Source: Microbacterium ureisolvens (GTDB lineage: Bacteria; Actinomycetota; Actinomycetes; Actinomycetales; Microbacteriaceae). From it: a stretch of 64,000 bases of DNA. The notes beneath the pieces were generated by a model that made no database searches, was not told the origin of the DNA, and was given only the letters and a program-made list of their open reading frames with translations. Both the position numbers and the translations under genes were made by a program. Below are positions 1-8,641 of this stretch, in pieces. The stretch is taken from positions 62,001 to 126,000 of the forward strand of contig NZ_JAEUAX010000003.1 of the NCBI RefSeq assembly GCF_019511645.1, written 5' to 3'. Each line of letters starts with the position of its first letter. The first letter of the stretch is position 1.

Positions 1-883
1 AGGCGTCGACGTTCGAGCAGATCGACACCACCATCGCCAGCGCCATCATCGCGACGATCGACAGCGCCGGGTTCGCGCCGATCGCGAGCAGCGCTTCGCG
101 GGGGATCAGCACCTGCACCGCTCCGGCCAGCGCCGAGCCGATGACGAGCGCCGGCATCACCGCGCGCAGCTCGATCACGAACTGCGCGAGCGTGCGCCGC
201 CATTTGCCGCCGGGTTCGTGCACCACGAGCTCGCACGTGTCGCGGAAGCGGTCGGTGAGCAGGGCGTCGGGAGACGGATGCCGCGAATACAGCCACCCGA
301 TGAGGTTCGCGATCGCGTACCCGCCGAGCAGGCGGGCGATGAGGATGCCGTCGCTGAAGCCGAACGCCTGGTGCGTCGTGATGATGACGATGGGGTTCAC
401 GATCGGCGCCGCGATGAGGAACGTGAGGGTCTCGGGCACCGAGAATCCGCGCATGAGAAGGCCACGCGCGAACGGCACGTTTCCGCACTCGCAGACCGGC
501 ACGATCATGCCGAGCAGCGACAGCACGGCGCGTCTGGCCCAGCCTCGCCGCGGCATCCATCTCTCGATGGCCCCCGGCGGGACCCATACCTGCACGACGA
601 TCGACAGCACCACGCCGAGTGCCACGAACGGCAGCGACTCGATGAGCACGCTGATCGCGAGGGTCAGTCCGTCCTGTGCGCGGGTGGGGAGGGACGCCGG
701 GAACAGGGTCGGGGCGAGCCAGTCGATGAGGAAGAGGCCGGCGACGACGGCAAGGCCCACGCCGAGCCAGAGCAGGGTGCGGGCCTGCGCGGATGGCTGC
801 GGCGCAGCATCCGTCGTCGATCCGTGGCGGTGCTCGGCGGAGCGCGCCCGTGTGCCCGGGTCAGTCCGCGTCACGCTGGGCAT
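1..883 (-). CDS. YraQ/DUF318-type membrane permease, C-terminus cut by window edge
   Basis: Read on the minus strand this is a polytopic membrane protein whose 3' end lies outside the window. Visible family hallmarks are the Cys-containing stretch VCECGNVPFARGLL, followed by IAAPIVNPIVI, and near the edge SICSNVDA, all typical of the YraQ/DUF318 permease family (relatives include the organoarsenical exporter ArsP). The first ~35 residues are hydrophilic, then membrane segments alternate with short loops. The ATG at 883 overlaps the 3' end of zur by 23 bp; a GTG at 874 in the same frame is an alternative start. Position at the end of the znuACB-zur operon suggests a role in metal homeostasis, but the substrate cannot be read from sequence. 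Family is fairly sure; function is inferred from context. Confidence 0.8.
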   Translation of the reverse strand, partial: MPSVTRTDPGTRARSAEHRHGSTTDAAPQPSAQARTLLWLGVGLAVVAGLFLIDWLAPTLFPASLPTRAQDGLTLAISVLIESLPFVALGVVLSIVVQVWVPPGAIERWMPRRGWARRAVLSLLGMIVPVCECGNVPFARGLLMRGFSVPETLTFLIAAPIVNPIVIITTHQAFGFSDGILIARLLGGYAIANLIGWLYSRHPSPDALLTDRFRDTCELVVHEPGGKWRRTLAQFVIELRAVMPALVIGSALAGAVQVLIPREALLAIGANPALSIVAMMALAMVVSICSNVDA

Positions 884-1274
884 CCCGGGCGGCCGCGCAG
901 TTCGCACAGAGCCCGAAGATGTCGACGACGTGCTCGGCGTCGCGGAATCCGTGGCGCTCGGCGGTGCGCTTCGCCCACTGCTCGACGTCGGTCGCCTCGA
1001 TCTCGACGGTCAGTCCGCAGGAGCGGCAGATCAGATGGTGGTGGTGGCCGGTGCTCGCGCACGCACGGTACAGTGCCTCGCCCTCGGGGCTCTGCAGCGA
1101 ATCGGCCTCGCCCTGGGCGGCGAGTCCGGCGAGCGCCCGGTACACGGTGGCCAGTCCGATGCCGGTGTTCTCGTCGCGGAGGGTGGCGTGCAGCGACTGC
1201 GCACTGACGAATCCGCGGGCGTCGGACAGCGCCTCGCGCACGCGTTCGCGCTGCCACGTGTTGCGCTGTGCCAT
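861..1274 (-). CDS. zur: Zur, zinc-responsive Fur-family repressor
   Basis: A 137-aa Fur-family regulator with an N-terminal winged helix (recognition region around TGIGLATVYRALAGL, residues 37-51) and a C-terminal metal-binding dimerisation domain. Ligands visible are the HHHH run (77-80), CRSC (83-86), His115 in the AEHVVD segment and CANC (123-126); the two Cys pairs form the structural zinc site usual in Fur/Zur. The gene follows znuB in the same direction after a 45-bp gap and sits downstream of a Zur-box promoter at 4036-4064, so it is probably co-transcribed with the importer and autoregulated. Association with znuACB makes Zur more likely than Fur, PerR or Nur. Confidence 0.92.
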   Translation of the reverse strand: MAQRNTWQRERVREALSDARGFVSAQSLHATLRDENTGIGLATVYRALAGLAAQGEADSLQSPEGEALYRACASTGHHHHLICRSCGLTVEIEATDVEQWAKRTAERHGFRDAEHVVDIFGLCANCAAARDAQRDAD

Positions 1275-1319
1275 GGGGGCGAGTCTACCGACGGGTCCTG
1301 TGCGTCTCCCGGGCGCCGG

Positions 1320-2198
1320 TCACCGGGCGGCCTCGGAGACGGGGACCCGCGTCACGCGGTCGCGGCGGGCGCCTGCGACGCGGCAGACGACGTAGATCGC
1401 GAACGAGATGGTCGTGATGTACGGGCTCACCGGGAGGGTGCCCATGATCGCGAGGAGGATGCCGCCCACCGCCGACACGAAGCCGAACAGCGCCGACAGC
1501 AGCGGCACCGACAGGGGCCCCGATGCGATGCGCATCGCCGCGGCGGCGGGCGTGACGAGCAGAGCCATCACCAGCAGCGCGCCGATGATATGCACGGCGA
1601 CGGCGACGATGAGACCGAGCAGCAGCATGAACCCGAGCGAGACCGCGGTGGTGGGCACGCCGCGGGCGGCAGCGGACTGAGGGTCGAGCGAGTCGAAGCG
1701 CAGCGGGCGCCAGATGAGGAGCAGGCCCAGCAGCACGACGGCGCCGATGCCGATCAGCCAGCCGAGCTGGCCGGTCTGCACCGAGACGATCTGCCCGGTC
1801 AGCAGGCTGAACCGGTTGGCGCTGCGGCCGTCGTAGAGGGAGAGGAACAGAATGCCGAGACCCAGCCCGAACGGCATCAGCACGCCGATGATCGAGTTGC
1901 GGTCGCGCGCCTTAGCCCCCAGCACGCCGATGATGGCGGCCGCGATGAGTGAGCCCACGATGGATCCGGTGACGACATCCCAGCCGATGAGGAGCGCCGC
2001 CGCGGCGCCCGCGAACGACAGCTCGCTGATGCCGTGCACGGCGAACGCCATGTCGCGCTGCATGACGAAGACGCCCACGAGCCCGCCGACGAGCCCGAGA
2101 ACCGCGCCCGCCCAGACGGAGTTCGACACGAGGGCGAGGATCTCGCCGTAATACGGCAGCCCGCCGAACATCGCGTCGGCGATGTCGTTCCAGTTCAC
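1320..2198 (-). CDS. znuB: ZnuB, zinc/manganese ABC transporter permease
   Basis: A 292-aa integral membrane protein of the ABC-3 metal permease family (ZnuB/MntB/TroC) with about eight hydrophobic segments. It should form the membrane channel through which zinc delivered by ZnuA is imported, energised by ZnuC. The segment HGISELSFAGAAAALL is typical of this family. I chose the GTG at 2198 (VNWNDIAD) because it lies 13 bp after the znuC stop; a longer in-frame extension to 2258 would overlap znuC and begins with low-complexity Thr codons. Third gene of znuA-znuC-znuB-zur. Confidence 0.92.
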   Translation of the reverse strand: MNWNDIADAMFGGLPYYGEILALVSNSVWAGAVLGLVGGLVGVFVMQRDMAFAVHGISELSFAGAAAALLIGWDVVTGSIVGSLIAAAIIGVLGAKARDRNSIIGVLMPFGLGLGILFLSLYDGRSANRFSLLTGQIVSVQTGQLGWLIGIGAVVLLGLLLIWRPLRFDSLDPQSAAARGVPTTAVSLGFMLLLGLIVAVAVHIIGALLVMALLVTPAAAAMRIASGPLSVPLLSALFGFVSAVGGILLAIMGTLPVSPYITTISFAIYVVCRVAGARRDRVTRVPVSEAAR

Positions 2199-2211
2199 TC
2201 GTGCGCCCTGT

Positions 2212-3048
2212 TCATTCGTGCACCCCGTGGTCGTGGTGGTGATGGGATGCCTCGGCATCGGGCGCGCCGACCACCACGAGCCGGTCGCCCGCGCGGAGCA
2301 CGAAGACGTGCGCGCCGTAGAGGGCGGTCAGCACGTCCGACCGCAGCACCTCCTGCGGCGTGCCGAGTGTGAACCGCCCGTTGGCGATGTACAGGATGCG
2401 GTCGACCTTGCCCAGCAGCGGGTTGATGTCATGCGTGACGAGGAGGACCGCGGCATCCTTCTCCCGGCGATGCCGGTCGATGAGCCCGATGACCGCCTGC
2501 TGATTGGCGAGGTCGAGGCTCGTGAGAGGCTCGTCGCACAGGAGCAGCCGCGGGTCGTCGGCGAGCGCCTGGCCGGCGCGCAGGCGCTGCTGCTCGCCGC
2601 CGGAGAGGAGGCCGACGGGGCGGTCGGCGAAGTCGCGGGCGCCCACCGCGTCGATGAGGGCGTCCACGCGGGCCCGATCCCCGCGGCGGGGGATGGGCAA
2701 GCCGAAGCGGTGGCCGTCGACGCCGAGCGTCACGAGGTCGCGTCCCCGCAGCGAGGTGTCGCGCGGCAGCGGACGCGCCTGCGGGATGTAGCCGATGCTG
2801 CGGCTGCCGCGGTGCTCGACGGTCTGCCCCCCGACGGTGATCGCGCCGCGTGAGAGAGGCTCGAGGCCGAGGATCGCGCGCAGCAGGGTCGTCTTGCCCG
2901 ACCCGCTCGGGCCCAGCACCGCGACCAGCTCGCCCGCGTGGACGTCGAGGTCGAGTCCCGCCCACAGCTCCCGGTCGCCGCGCCGCAGCGCCGCGTCGCG
3001 GATGCTGAGCACCACCGGACGCGACGGACCGCGGGATGCCGGTGTCAC
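2212..3048 (-). CDS. znuC: ZnuC, zinc/manganese ABC transporter ATPase
   Basis: A 278-aa ATP-binding cassette protein: Walker A GPSGSGKTT, signature LLSGGEQQRL and Walker B LLLCDEP followed by the H-loop VTHDINPLL. The C-terminus is His-rich (ASHHHHDHGVHE), a frequent feature of zinc-importer ATPases that may bind the metal. The GTG at 3048 overlaps the znuA stop by 4 bp (GTGA), arguing for translational coupling; an upstream ATG at 3093 would overlap znuA by about 50 bp and adds a sequence with no ABC similarity. It powers import together with ZnuA and ZnuB. Confidence 0.93.
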   Translation of the reverse strand: MTPASRGPSRPVVLSIRDAALRRGDRELWAGLDLDVHAGELVAVLGPSGSGKTTLLRAILGLEPLSRGAITVGGQTVEHRGSRSIGYIPQARPLPRDTSLRGRDLVTLGVDGHRFGLPIPRRGDRARVDALIDAVGARDFADRPVGLLSGGEQQRLRAGQALADDPRLLLCDEPLTSLDLANQQAVIGLIDRHRREKDAAVLLVTHDINPLLGKVDRILYIANGRFTLGTPQEVLRSDVLTALYGAHVFVLRAGDRLVVVGAPDAEASHHHHDHGVHE

Positions 3049-4028
3049 GCCTGGAGCGCCCCGTTCAGCGCCTCGATGTTCGCCTGCATCCACGAGATGT
3101 AAGTCTGCCCCTCCGGCAGCGTTTCGGAGAACGCGATCACCGGGATGCCGAGCCCGTCGGCCTCGTCCACGATCTGCTGCGTCTCGGCGCCGCCGGTCTG
3201 GGTGTTCGTGATGACCACGCCGACTTCGCCGCCCTGCACGAGCGCCAGGGATTCGAGCAGCGTCGCGGGCGCGACATCCTGTCCTTCCTCCACCGCCTCG
3301 CTGAACTTCTCGGGCGTCGCGTTCTCGAGGCCCGCCGCCTGGACCAGGTAGACAGGCACCGGCTCGGTCACGAAGACCTTCTCGCCGCCGTGGGCCGCGC
3401 CGATCTCGTCGAGCGACGCCTCGAGGCCCTCGATCCCACCGGCGAACGCCTCGGCGTTGGCGGTGAAGGTCTCGGCGTCGTCAGGGCTCAGCTCGCCCAG
3501 TTCGTGGGCGATCGCCTCGGCCACATGCGCGATCGTGTGCGGGTCGTACCAGACGTGCTCGTTGAAGCCCTCCACGTGCTCGTGGTCGCCGTGGTCGTGG
3601 GCGTGATCCTCGGCGTCGCCGGCGCTCTCCTCGTCGTGCCCGGCGTTCTCGGGCCAGTCGTGCGAGTACTCCACCGCGGTGACGACCGGCGCCTCGGTGG
3701 CGCTGGACTCGATGAGCGCGTCGATGAACGCGTCGTAGCCTCCGCCGTTCTCGATGACGAGGTCGGCCTTCGACACCGCGAGCTGGTCGCGGGCACTCGG
3801 CTCGAACGAGTGCGGGTCCTGCGACTCGTTCGCCACGATCGACGTGACGTCGACGAGGTCGCCGCCGATCTCCTCCGCGATCTGCCCGTACACGTTCGTC
3901 GACGCGACGACCGCGATCTTCCCGTCGGTCGCGTCGTCGCCGGCCGCCGTTCCCGCGCATCCGGCGAGGACGAGGGCGGATGCTGCCGCCAGGCCGAGCA
4001 CGGGCAGGGAACGTCGCAGGGAGGTCAT
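3045..4028 (-). CDS. znuA: ZnuA, zinc-binding lipoprotein of the ABC importer
   Basis: A 327-aa cluster A-I metal-binding lipoprotein. The N-terminus MTSLRRSLPVLGLAAASALV leads into the lipobox LAGC, so the mature protein is anchored by a lipidated Cys on the outer face of the membrane. Residues ~125-160 form a His/Asp/Glu-rich loop (HDEE, DHAHDHGDHEH) of the type that separates ZnuA from manganese-binding PsaA/MntC, followed by HVWYDPHT, which carries a metal ligand. The ATG at 4028 is preferred over an upstream extension (to 4118) because it starts the signal peptide. First gene of the operon; a Zur-box promoter lies 8-36 bp upstream and the transcript may be nearly leaderless. Confidence 0.93.
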   Translation of the reverse strand: MTSLRRSLPVLGLAAASALVLAGCAGTAAGDDATDGKIAVVASTNVYGQIAEEIGGDLVDVTSIVANESQDPHSFEPSARDQLAVSKADLVIENGGGYDAFIDALIESSATEAPVVTAVEYSHDWPENAGHDEESAGDAEDHAHDHGDHEHVEGFNEHVWYDPHTIAHVAEAIAHELGELSPDDAETFTANAEAFAGGIEGLEASLDEIGAAHGGEKVFVTEPVPVYLVQAAGLENATPEKFSEAVEEGQDVAPATLLESLALVQGGEVGVVITNTQTGGAETQQIVDEADGLGIPVIAFSETLPEGQTYISWMQANIEALNGALQA

Positions 4029-4035
4029 ACCCTCG

Positions 4036-4064
4036 AGCCTAAGACTAATGAGAATCGTTCTCAA
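4036..4064 (-). promoter_or_regulatory. znuA promoter with overlapping Zur box
   Basis: On the minus strand TTGAGA (4064-4059) and TAGGCT (4041-4036) are 17 bp apart and look like -35 and -10 hexamers. The inverted repeat TGAGAATCGTTCTCA (4049-4063, perfect 6-bp arms) covers the -35 and spacer. It resembles actinobacterial Zur boxes (TGATAATCATTATCA type), so zinc-loaded Zur would block polymerase here. The predicted transcription start falls one or two bases before the znuA ATG. Confidence 0.75.
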
Positions 4065-4087
4065 ATCGGCGGTCTGGGGATCTGCGA

Positions 4088-4125
4088 GGGGAGGGTGATG
4101 CACCGTGCGGTGCACCACCCTCCCC
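4088..4125 (-). terminator. Hairpin terminator after the subtilisin-like gene
   Basis: GGGGAGGGTG (4088-4097) pairs with CACCCTCCCC (4116-4125), and TGCACCG (4099-4105) with CGGTGCA (4108-4114) inside it: a 17-bp stem with one mismatch and a 2-nt loop. It lies just past the stop of the protease gene at 4134, with no clear U-tract. Confidence 0.65.
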
Positions 4126-4133
4126 CGTGGCGG

Positions 4134-7100
4134 TCAGGTTCGACGCCGGCGACGCCACATCACCAGCGCAGTGCCGACGGTCAGCGCGGCCGCCGCGGCG
4201 ATGATCGCGGTTGTGGCCACCGTTCCACCGGTCACCGCGAGGTTCCCCGGCCACGGCCCCTCTGCCGGTGCGCCGTCGTGGGGCGTGGTGGGGTTCGGCT
4301 GCCCCGTGCCGGGAGCCGGCTCGCCCGACCCCGGTGGCGCGGGGTCCACCACGGGCTGCAGTTCTGCCGTGGTGACGGCCGGAGCGTAGACCACTCGGTG
4401 CGCGGAGATGTGGATGTCAGGGGTGAGCACCTCGTACTTCGCGCGCACCCAGAACGGTGAGCCCTCGTCCGCGGCGAAGCTGCGGCTGACGACAGGTCCT
4501 GGCTCGGTCACCCTGTCATGGGCGACCTGTTCGTCGTGGATGCGATCACCGTAGATGTCGGAGCCGTACCCGGCAGAGAGGTCGAACCCGCTGCTGTACG
4601 CCGGGTATCGGTTGCTCACGGTGAGTTCGAGGACTTCGCTCGCTCGCTCGGCATCGTCCGCGGAGGGGTCGGCGGCGACGACCCAGAAGTCATGGGACAC
4701 GTGGGTCTCCGCTGCGCACCTCGCCGAACCGCTGTTGGCGTACGAGCCCGCGAACTTCCCATCCACGAGGACGTCGATCCCCGTGATGCCTGTCAGGTCG
4801 AACGTCGCCGTCACGACCGGCTTGTCAATCCACACGGAGCCGAAGATCACCGGCCCGGCGCACGTCTTCGAGCGTATGGTCGCTTGCGTGACCGCGCCGA
4901 CGGAGTTGTTGTAGACGAGATCGACGGAGTTCTCGTCGCTCGCATTCTGCGTCAAGGTGAGCACGCTGGGTGCGGTCTCCTCGACAGTGAACGTGCGCTC
5001 CCGGAGCAGCGCCGGCCCATCGATCCCGTCTATCCACGCGCGAACCGTGTACTCGCCCGGCGTGAGCGCGACCGCGGAGGTGCGTGCGGAGTCGGCGTCG
5101 AACATCGGGTCGCTGTAGACCTCGAGGTCTTCGCGCAGGACCTCCGTCCCACCGGCACCCGTGATCGTCGCATGCACGGTGCCCGCGCCACCGAACATGA
5201 CCTCGGCGGACACCGACGCCCCGCCGTCCTGCAGGTACTCGATGTTCTCGAACACATCGTGCAGCAGCACGCGGCTCGCGACGAGGGACCCCGTGAGAGT
5301 GACCGGGCCCGCCGACACCGTCACGTTGTGGACGCCGTCTGCCGCATCCTCGGGCAGCGAGAGTCGTCGCGCCGCCGACCCGACGGCCGAACTGGTGCCG
5401 CGAGCGACGACGGAGCCGTCGAGCGCCACCTCGTAGGGGGCGTCGGCGGGCATGCCGACGGCCGAGACCGTGAATGTGCGGCCGGGGCGGACGTACCCGG
5501 GCGCGATGCTCACCGCCGGTTCCACCGGGTCTGCTTCCACATCGCCGGACGTCCGCACATACAGGTCGGTGGCCGCCCCGGTCGCCCCGAAGATCACTCG
5601 ACCGTAGAGGCGGGTGCCAGTGGGCAGCTCGCTCCAGGTGACCTTCGCCGGCGAGGTCTCACCCATCGTGAGGGCGAGCGAAGCGGGATCCACCCGCGGT
5701 TCGCCGAGATCCGGGTCGCCACCCAGGAGGTAGCTCGTGAGGTCGTAATCGAGGTCGCCCTCACCGCTGAAGAAGGAGACGTCGAGGACGTACTGACCGG
5801 GCTCGAGGTCCGCGCGGGTGATGGTCTCCCGCGAGCTGGGGGATGTCGCCTCCTGAAGATAGAGCAGGCCCCCGAACTCGTCCACCTTGTACAGGGCGAG
5901 GTCGAGGTCGCTGGAAGGCGTCATTCCGACCAGTTCGAAGCGCGCAGTAGTGGTGCCCTCCGGGACGTCGATGACATGACGGTCGGGTGCGGAGCCCGCC
6001 ATGCCGGCGCCCCGGATCACGCGTCCGGCGACGAGCCCCGCGACGGTGACGTCGACGTCCATCGTCTCGCCCGCGGCCACGGGGATCTCCACGGAGCCGG
6101 ATTCGCCGTCGCCGTGTGCCGCGGTCGGCACCGCGATGACGCTCGGGCGCACAGCCAGCGGCATCACCACGGCGTCACCGTCCCGACCCGACCAGCGCAG
6201 GGTACCGGTCGCGAACGTGTCGAGGGGGGCGCTGGTGCGGCGGAACGTGATGGTGAACGACTTCTCTTCACCGGCGACGGCGAAATCGATGCGGGTGGGG
6301 CTGACCGCCACTTCGACGCCCGGGATGGATGCCGCTTGCACACTGTACGAGCCCGGACGGGTGGCGGTCACGGTGCGGGTGACCGTCTGCACCCCTGCCA
6401 GGCTTCCCACCGCCACGGACGGAAGGTTCACGTCGGAAGGGTCGACGGGATCGATGCCGAGGTCGGCCGCGCCGATGGCCTGCACATAGGCGTTCCAGTC
6501 GTTCACGTCGTTGAGGAACAGCAGTCCGGGATCAAGGAAGCGCGCGGGCTCGACCACACCAGCGCCCTGTCCGAACGGGTCCGTGTACGCCGAGCCGTCG
6601 GCGTTGAGCGTGTCGGAGGCGGTCGTCATGAGGGCCGACTTGATCTCGGCGGGTGCCGCATGCGGGTGTGCCCCGAGATACAGCGCGGCAAGTCCGGCGA
6701 TGTGCGGCGAGGCCATCGATGTTCCTGACAGCAGTTCGAACGAGGGGTCCTCGCCGAGCCCGTTTCGTCCGTCGGCGAGGATCGCGACTCCGGGCGCGGT
6801 GATGTCCGGCTTCAGGATGTCTCCGCCATCCGCCAGCACAGGTCCTCGTGAGGAGAACCCGGCCAGCTGCGGGGTGACCGGTGACGGCCGCCCCGTGGTG
6901 TTCCCGTCCTCGAATTCCGCGGTTGCGGCCTCCGTGTTCGCGTATGTGGACAGCGCCGTGTACGCATCGGCGTCCACATGGATCGTGGGCACCGCATGGA
7001 CGTCGAGATCGACGGAGTTCGCCGTCGGGTTGGCGAGCACCATGGCGATGCCCCCGGCTCGTGCGACTTCCGCGGACTTCGCGACGCGGTCGACGATCCC

Positions 7101-8495
7101 TCGCTCGCACAGGACGATGGTGCCGGCCGTCTTGCCGGGGTCGAGGGAGTTCGGGCCGCACAGTCGAGGGTCGGTGGCGCCTTCCGCCGCGACGGCCGCT
7201 GCAGCCACCAGGCGGCCGGTCACCCCTTCCAGCTCGCCGATGCTGCCACCCGTGAACGCCTGCCCGTCGCCCGTGCGCACGGTCGCCTCGTAGCTCGGGA
7301 TGGTACTGGCGGCGACCGTCGTGATCCACGGCGCCGCGTTGTCGACGGTGGATCCGCTCGGGCCGTCGTTGCCGGCCGACGCCGCGACGAAGATGCCGGC
7401 GGCAGCAGCGCCCAGGAACGCCTGGTCGGTCAAGGCGACCGTGCTGAGCGCCCCACCACCGCCGATGGAGTAGTTGATGACATCCACGCCGTCGGCCACG
7501 GCCGCGTCGATCGCAGCGAGCAGATCGCCGGTCATGCAGCCGTCGTCCGAAGGCGTCGGCCCGGTCCAGCAGGCCTTGTACATGACGACCTTGGCGGCGG
7601 GAGCAACGCCGGAGATCTCGCCGAGGTCTCGTCCCGCGACCGAGGCAGGCACGCCATGATTGCCGGCGGCGGTGCTCGCGGTGTGCGAGCCGTGTCCGTT
7701 GCCGTCGCGGGGCGAGACCACCTCACCCCGGTCCCCGCCGATGTAGTCCGCTCCGTAGCTGTCCGCGAAGTAGCGCGCGCCGATGAGCTTGGTCGAGCAG
7801 TCGTCCGCGTCGAACGTCTCGCCGGCCTGGCAGATGCCGCGGAACTGCGTGCCGTCCGCCTTGTCGAACACGATCGTGTCGCCATCGCGATAAGGCGCGT
7901 CGCCGGGTGTGGAAGTGAGCGGTTCGCCGGCGAATGAGGGGTTCTCGGGGGCGATGCCGGAGTCGATCACCCCGACCACCACGCCCTCGCCCGCGTCCTC
8001 GATGCCGCCGAGCGATGCCCACACGCCGTCGTCTCCGCTGAGCCCGATGTAGTCAGTGGAGGGCGTCGCGGTCTGCAGGTGCAGCAGCTCGTCCTTCACG
8101 ATCGATGCCACGCGCGGATCCGCGGCGAGATCGGCTGCCTGCTCGGCGCTGAGCGCGCTCGCGAAGCCGTTCGTCGCCAGCGTGTACGACGTCACGATCT
8201 CGGCGTCGGCGTCCGCCGCGACGGCTTCCTGTTCTGCGCTGAGATGGTCGGCGTACGCGGCGGCCGCCTTGGCACGTGGGTTCAGGCTGTTGCCGTCCTC
8301 CGGCTGCGTGGCCCGGTACGACGGCAGCGACCCGCTGTACGTGGCGACGGGCGCGCCCTTGAGGGTGACGATGTAGCGGCCGCTCTCGAACTCGTCCGCG
8401 GGTGCGGCGAACGCCGGCGCCGTAGCGAGAGCGAGGCAGGAAGCAAGCGCGACGACCGCGGTGACAGCGGCGGCGCGACGGGGGGAGAAGGTCAC
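4134..8495 (-). CDS. Secreted, wall-anchored S8 (subtilisin-like) serine protease
   Basis: A 1453-aa secreted protease. The GTG at 8495 follows a GAGGAC ribosome-binding site and opens a signal peptide (VTFSPRRAAAVTAVV ... APAFAA); an upstream in-frame extension to 8696 lacks one. Next comes an inhibitor-I9-like propeptide (YIVTLKGAPVATY, ~41-140), then the S8 domain with Asp178 (VIDSG), His268 (GHGSHTA) and Ser593 (SGTSMASPH). A PA-like insertion lies between His and Ser and Fn3/Ig-like modules fill the C-terminal half. The end carries LAVTG (1419-1423), a hydrophobic helix and RRRRR: a class-E-type sorting signal, so the enzyme is probably linked to peptidoglycan. Function is extracellular proteolysis; the substrate is unknown. 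The adjacent LuxR-type gene and the tandem palindromes at 8595-8641 suggest dedicated control. Confidence 0.9.
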   Translation of the reverse strand: MTFSPRRAAAVTAVVALASCLALATAPAFAAPADEFESGRYIVTLKGAPVATYSGSLPSYRATQPEDGNSLNPRAKAAAAYADHLSAEQEAVAADADAEIVTSYTLATNGFASALSAEQAADLAADPRVASIVKDELLHLQTATPSTDYIGLSGDDGVWASLGGIEDAGEGVVVGVIDSGIAPENPSFAGEPLTSTPGDAPYRDGDTIVFDKADGTQFRGICQAGETFDADDCSTKLIGARYFADSYGADYIGGDRGEVVSPRDGNGHGSHTASTAAGNHGVPASVAGRDLGEISGVAPAAKVVMYKACWTGPTPSDDGCMTGDLLAAIDAAVADGVDVINYSIGGGGALSTVALTDQAFLGAAAAGIFVAASAGNDGPSGSTVDNAAPWITTVAASTIPSYEATVRTGDGQAFTGGSIGELEGVTGRLVAAAAVAAEGATDPRLCGPNSLDPGKTAGTIVLCERGIVDRVAKSAEVARAGGIAMVLANPTANSVDLDVHAVPTIHVDADAYTALSTYANTEAATAEFEDGNTTGRPSPVTPQLAGFSSRGPVLADGGDILKPDITAPGVAILADGRNGLGEDPSFELLSGTSMASPHIAGLAALYLGAHPHAAPAEIKSALMTTASDTLNADGSAYTDPFGQGAGVVEPARFLDPGLLFLNDVNDWNAYVQAIGAADLGIDPVDPSDVNLPSVAVGSLAGVQTVTRTVTATRPGSYSVQAASIPGVEVAVSPTRIDFAVAGEEKSFTITFRRTSAPLDTFATGTLRWSGRDGDAVVMPLAVRPSVIAVPTAAHGDGESGSVEIPVAAGETMDVDVTVAGLVAGRVIRGAGMAGSAPDRHVIDVPEGTTTARFELVGMTPSSDLDLALYKVDEFGGLLYLQEATSPSSRETITRADLEPGQYVLDVSFFSGEGDLDYDLTSYLLGGDPDLGEPRVDPASLALTMGETSPAKVTWSELPTGTRLYGRVIFGATGAATDLYVRTSGDVEADPVEPAVSIAPGYVRPGRTFTVSAVGMPADAPYEVALDGSVVARGTSSAVGSAARRLSLPEDAADGVHNVTVSAGPVTLTGSLVASRVLLHDVFENIEYLQDGGASVSAEVMFGGAGTVHATITGAGGTEVLREDLEVYSDPMFDADSARTSAVALTPGEYTVRAWIDGIDGPALLRERTFTVEETAPSVLTLTQNASDENSVDLVYNNSVGAVTQATIRSKTCAGPVIFGSVWIDKPVVTATFDLTGITGIDVLVDGKFAGSYANSGSARCAAETHVSHDFWVVAADPSADDAERASEVLELTVSNRYPAYSSGFDLSAGYGSDIYGDRIHDEQVAHDRVTEPGPVVSRSFAADEGSPFWVRAKYEVLTPDIHISAHRVVYAPAVTTAELQPVVDPAPPGSGEPAPGTGQPNPTTPHDGAPAEGPWPGNLAVTGGTVATTAIIAAAAALTVGTALVMWRRRRRT

Positions 8496-8594
8496 AGATC
8501 GTCCTCGGGATCGCGAGGCCGGCCCCCGTGTGGGCCGGGCTTGGACCTCATTCTCAGAGGCCCCGTGCTCGCGGGGCTGGCCGAGTTCGGTCAA

Positions 8595-8641
8595 TGGCCG
8601 CCAACGGCCACGTGGCGAAACACCGGTGTTACACCGGCGTT
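8595..8641. promoter_or_regulatory. Candidate operator upstream of the protease gene
   Basis: Two adjacent dyads lie about 100-145 bp upstream of the protease start. TGGCCG-CCAA-CGGCCA (8595-8610) is a perfect inverted repeat. ACACCGGTGTT (8620-8630) is followed directly by ACACCGGCGTT (8631-8641), a tandem near-palindrome with an 11-bp period (one helical turn). The array ends at the stop codon of the LuxR-type regulator gene. Confidence 0.5.

Noticed and set aside
3036..4460. Long plus-strand reading frames over znuA, the bkd genes, the nuclease and elsewhere
   Set aside because: They mirror real minus-strand genes; high GC keeps the opposite frames open. None has a ribosome-binding site or family motif.
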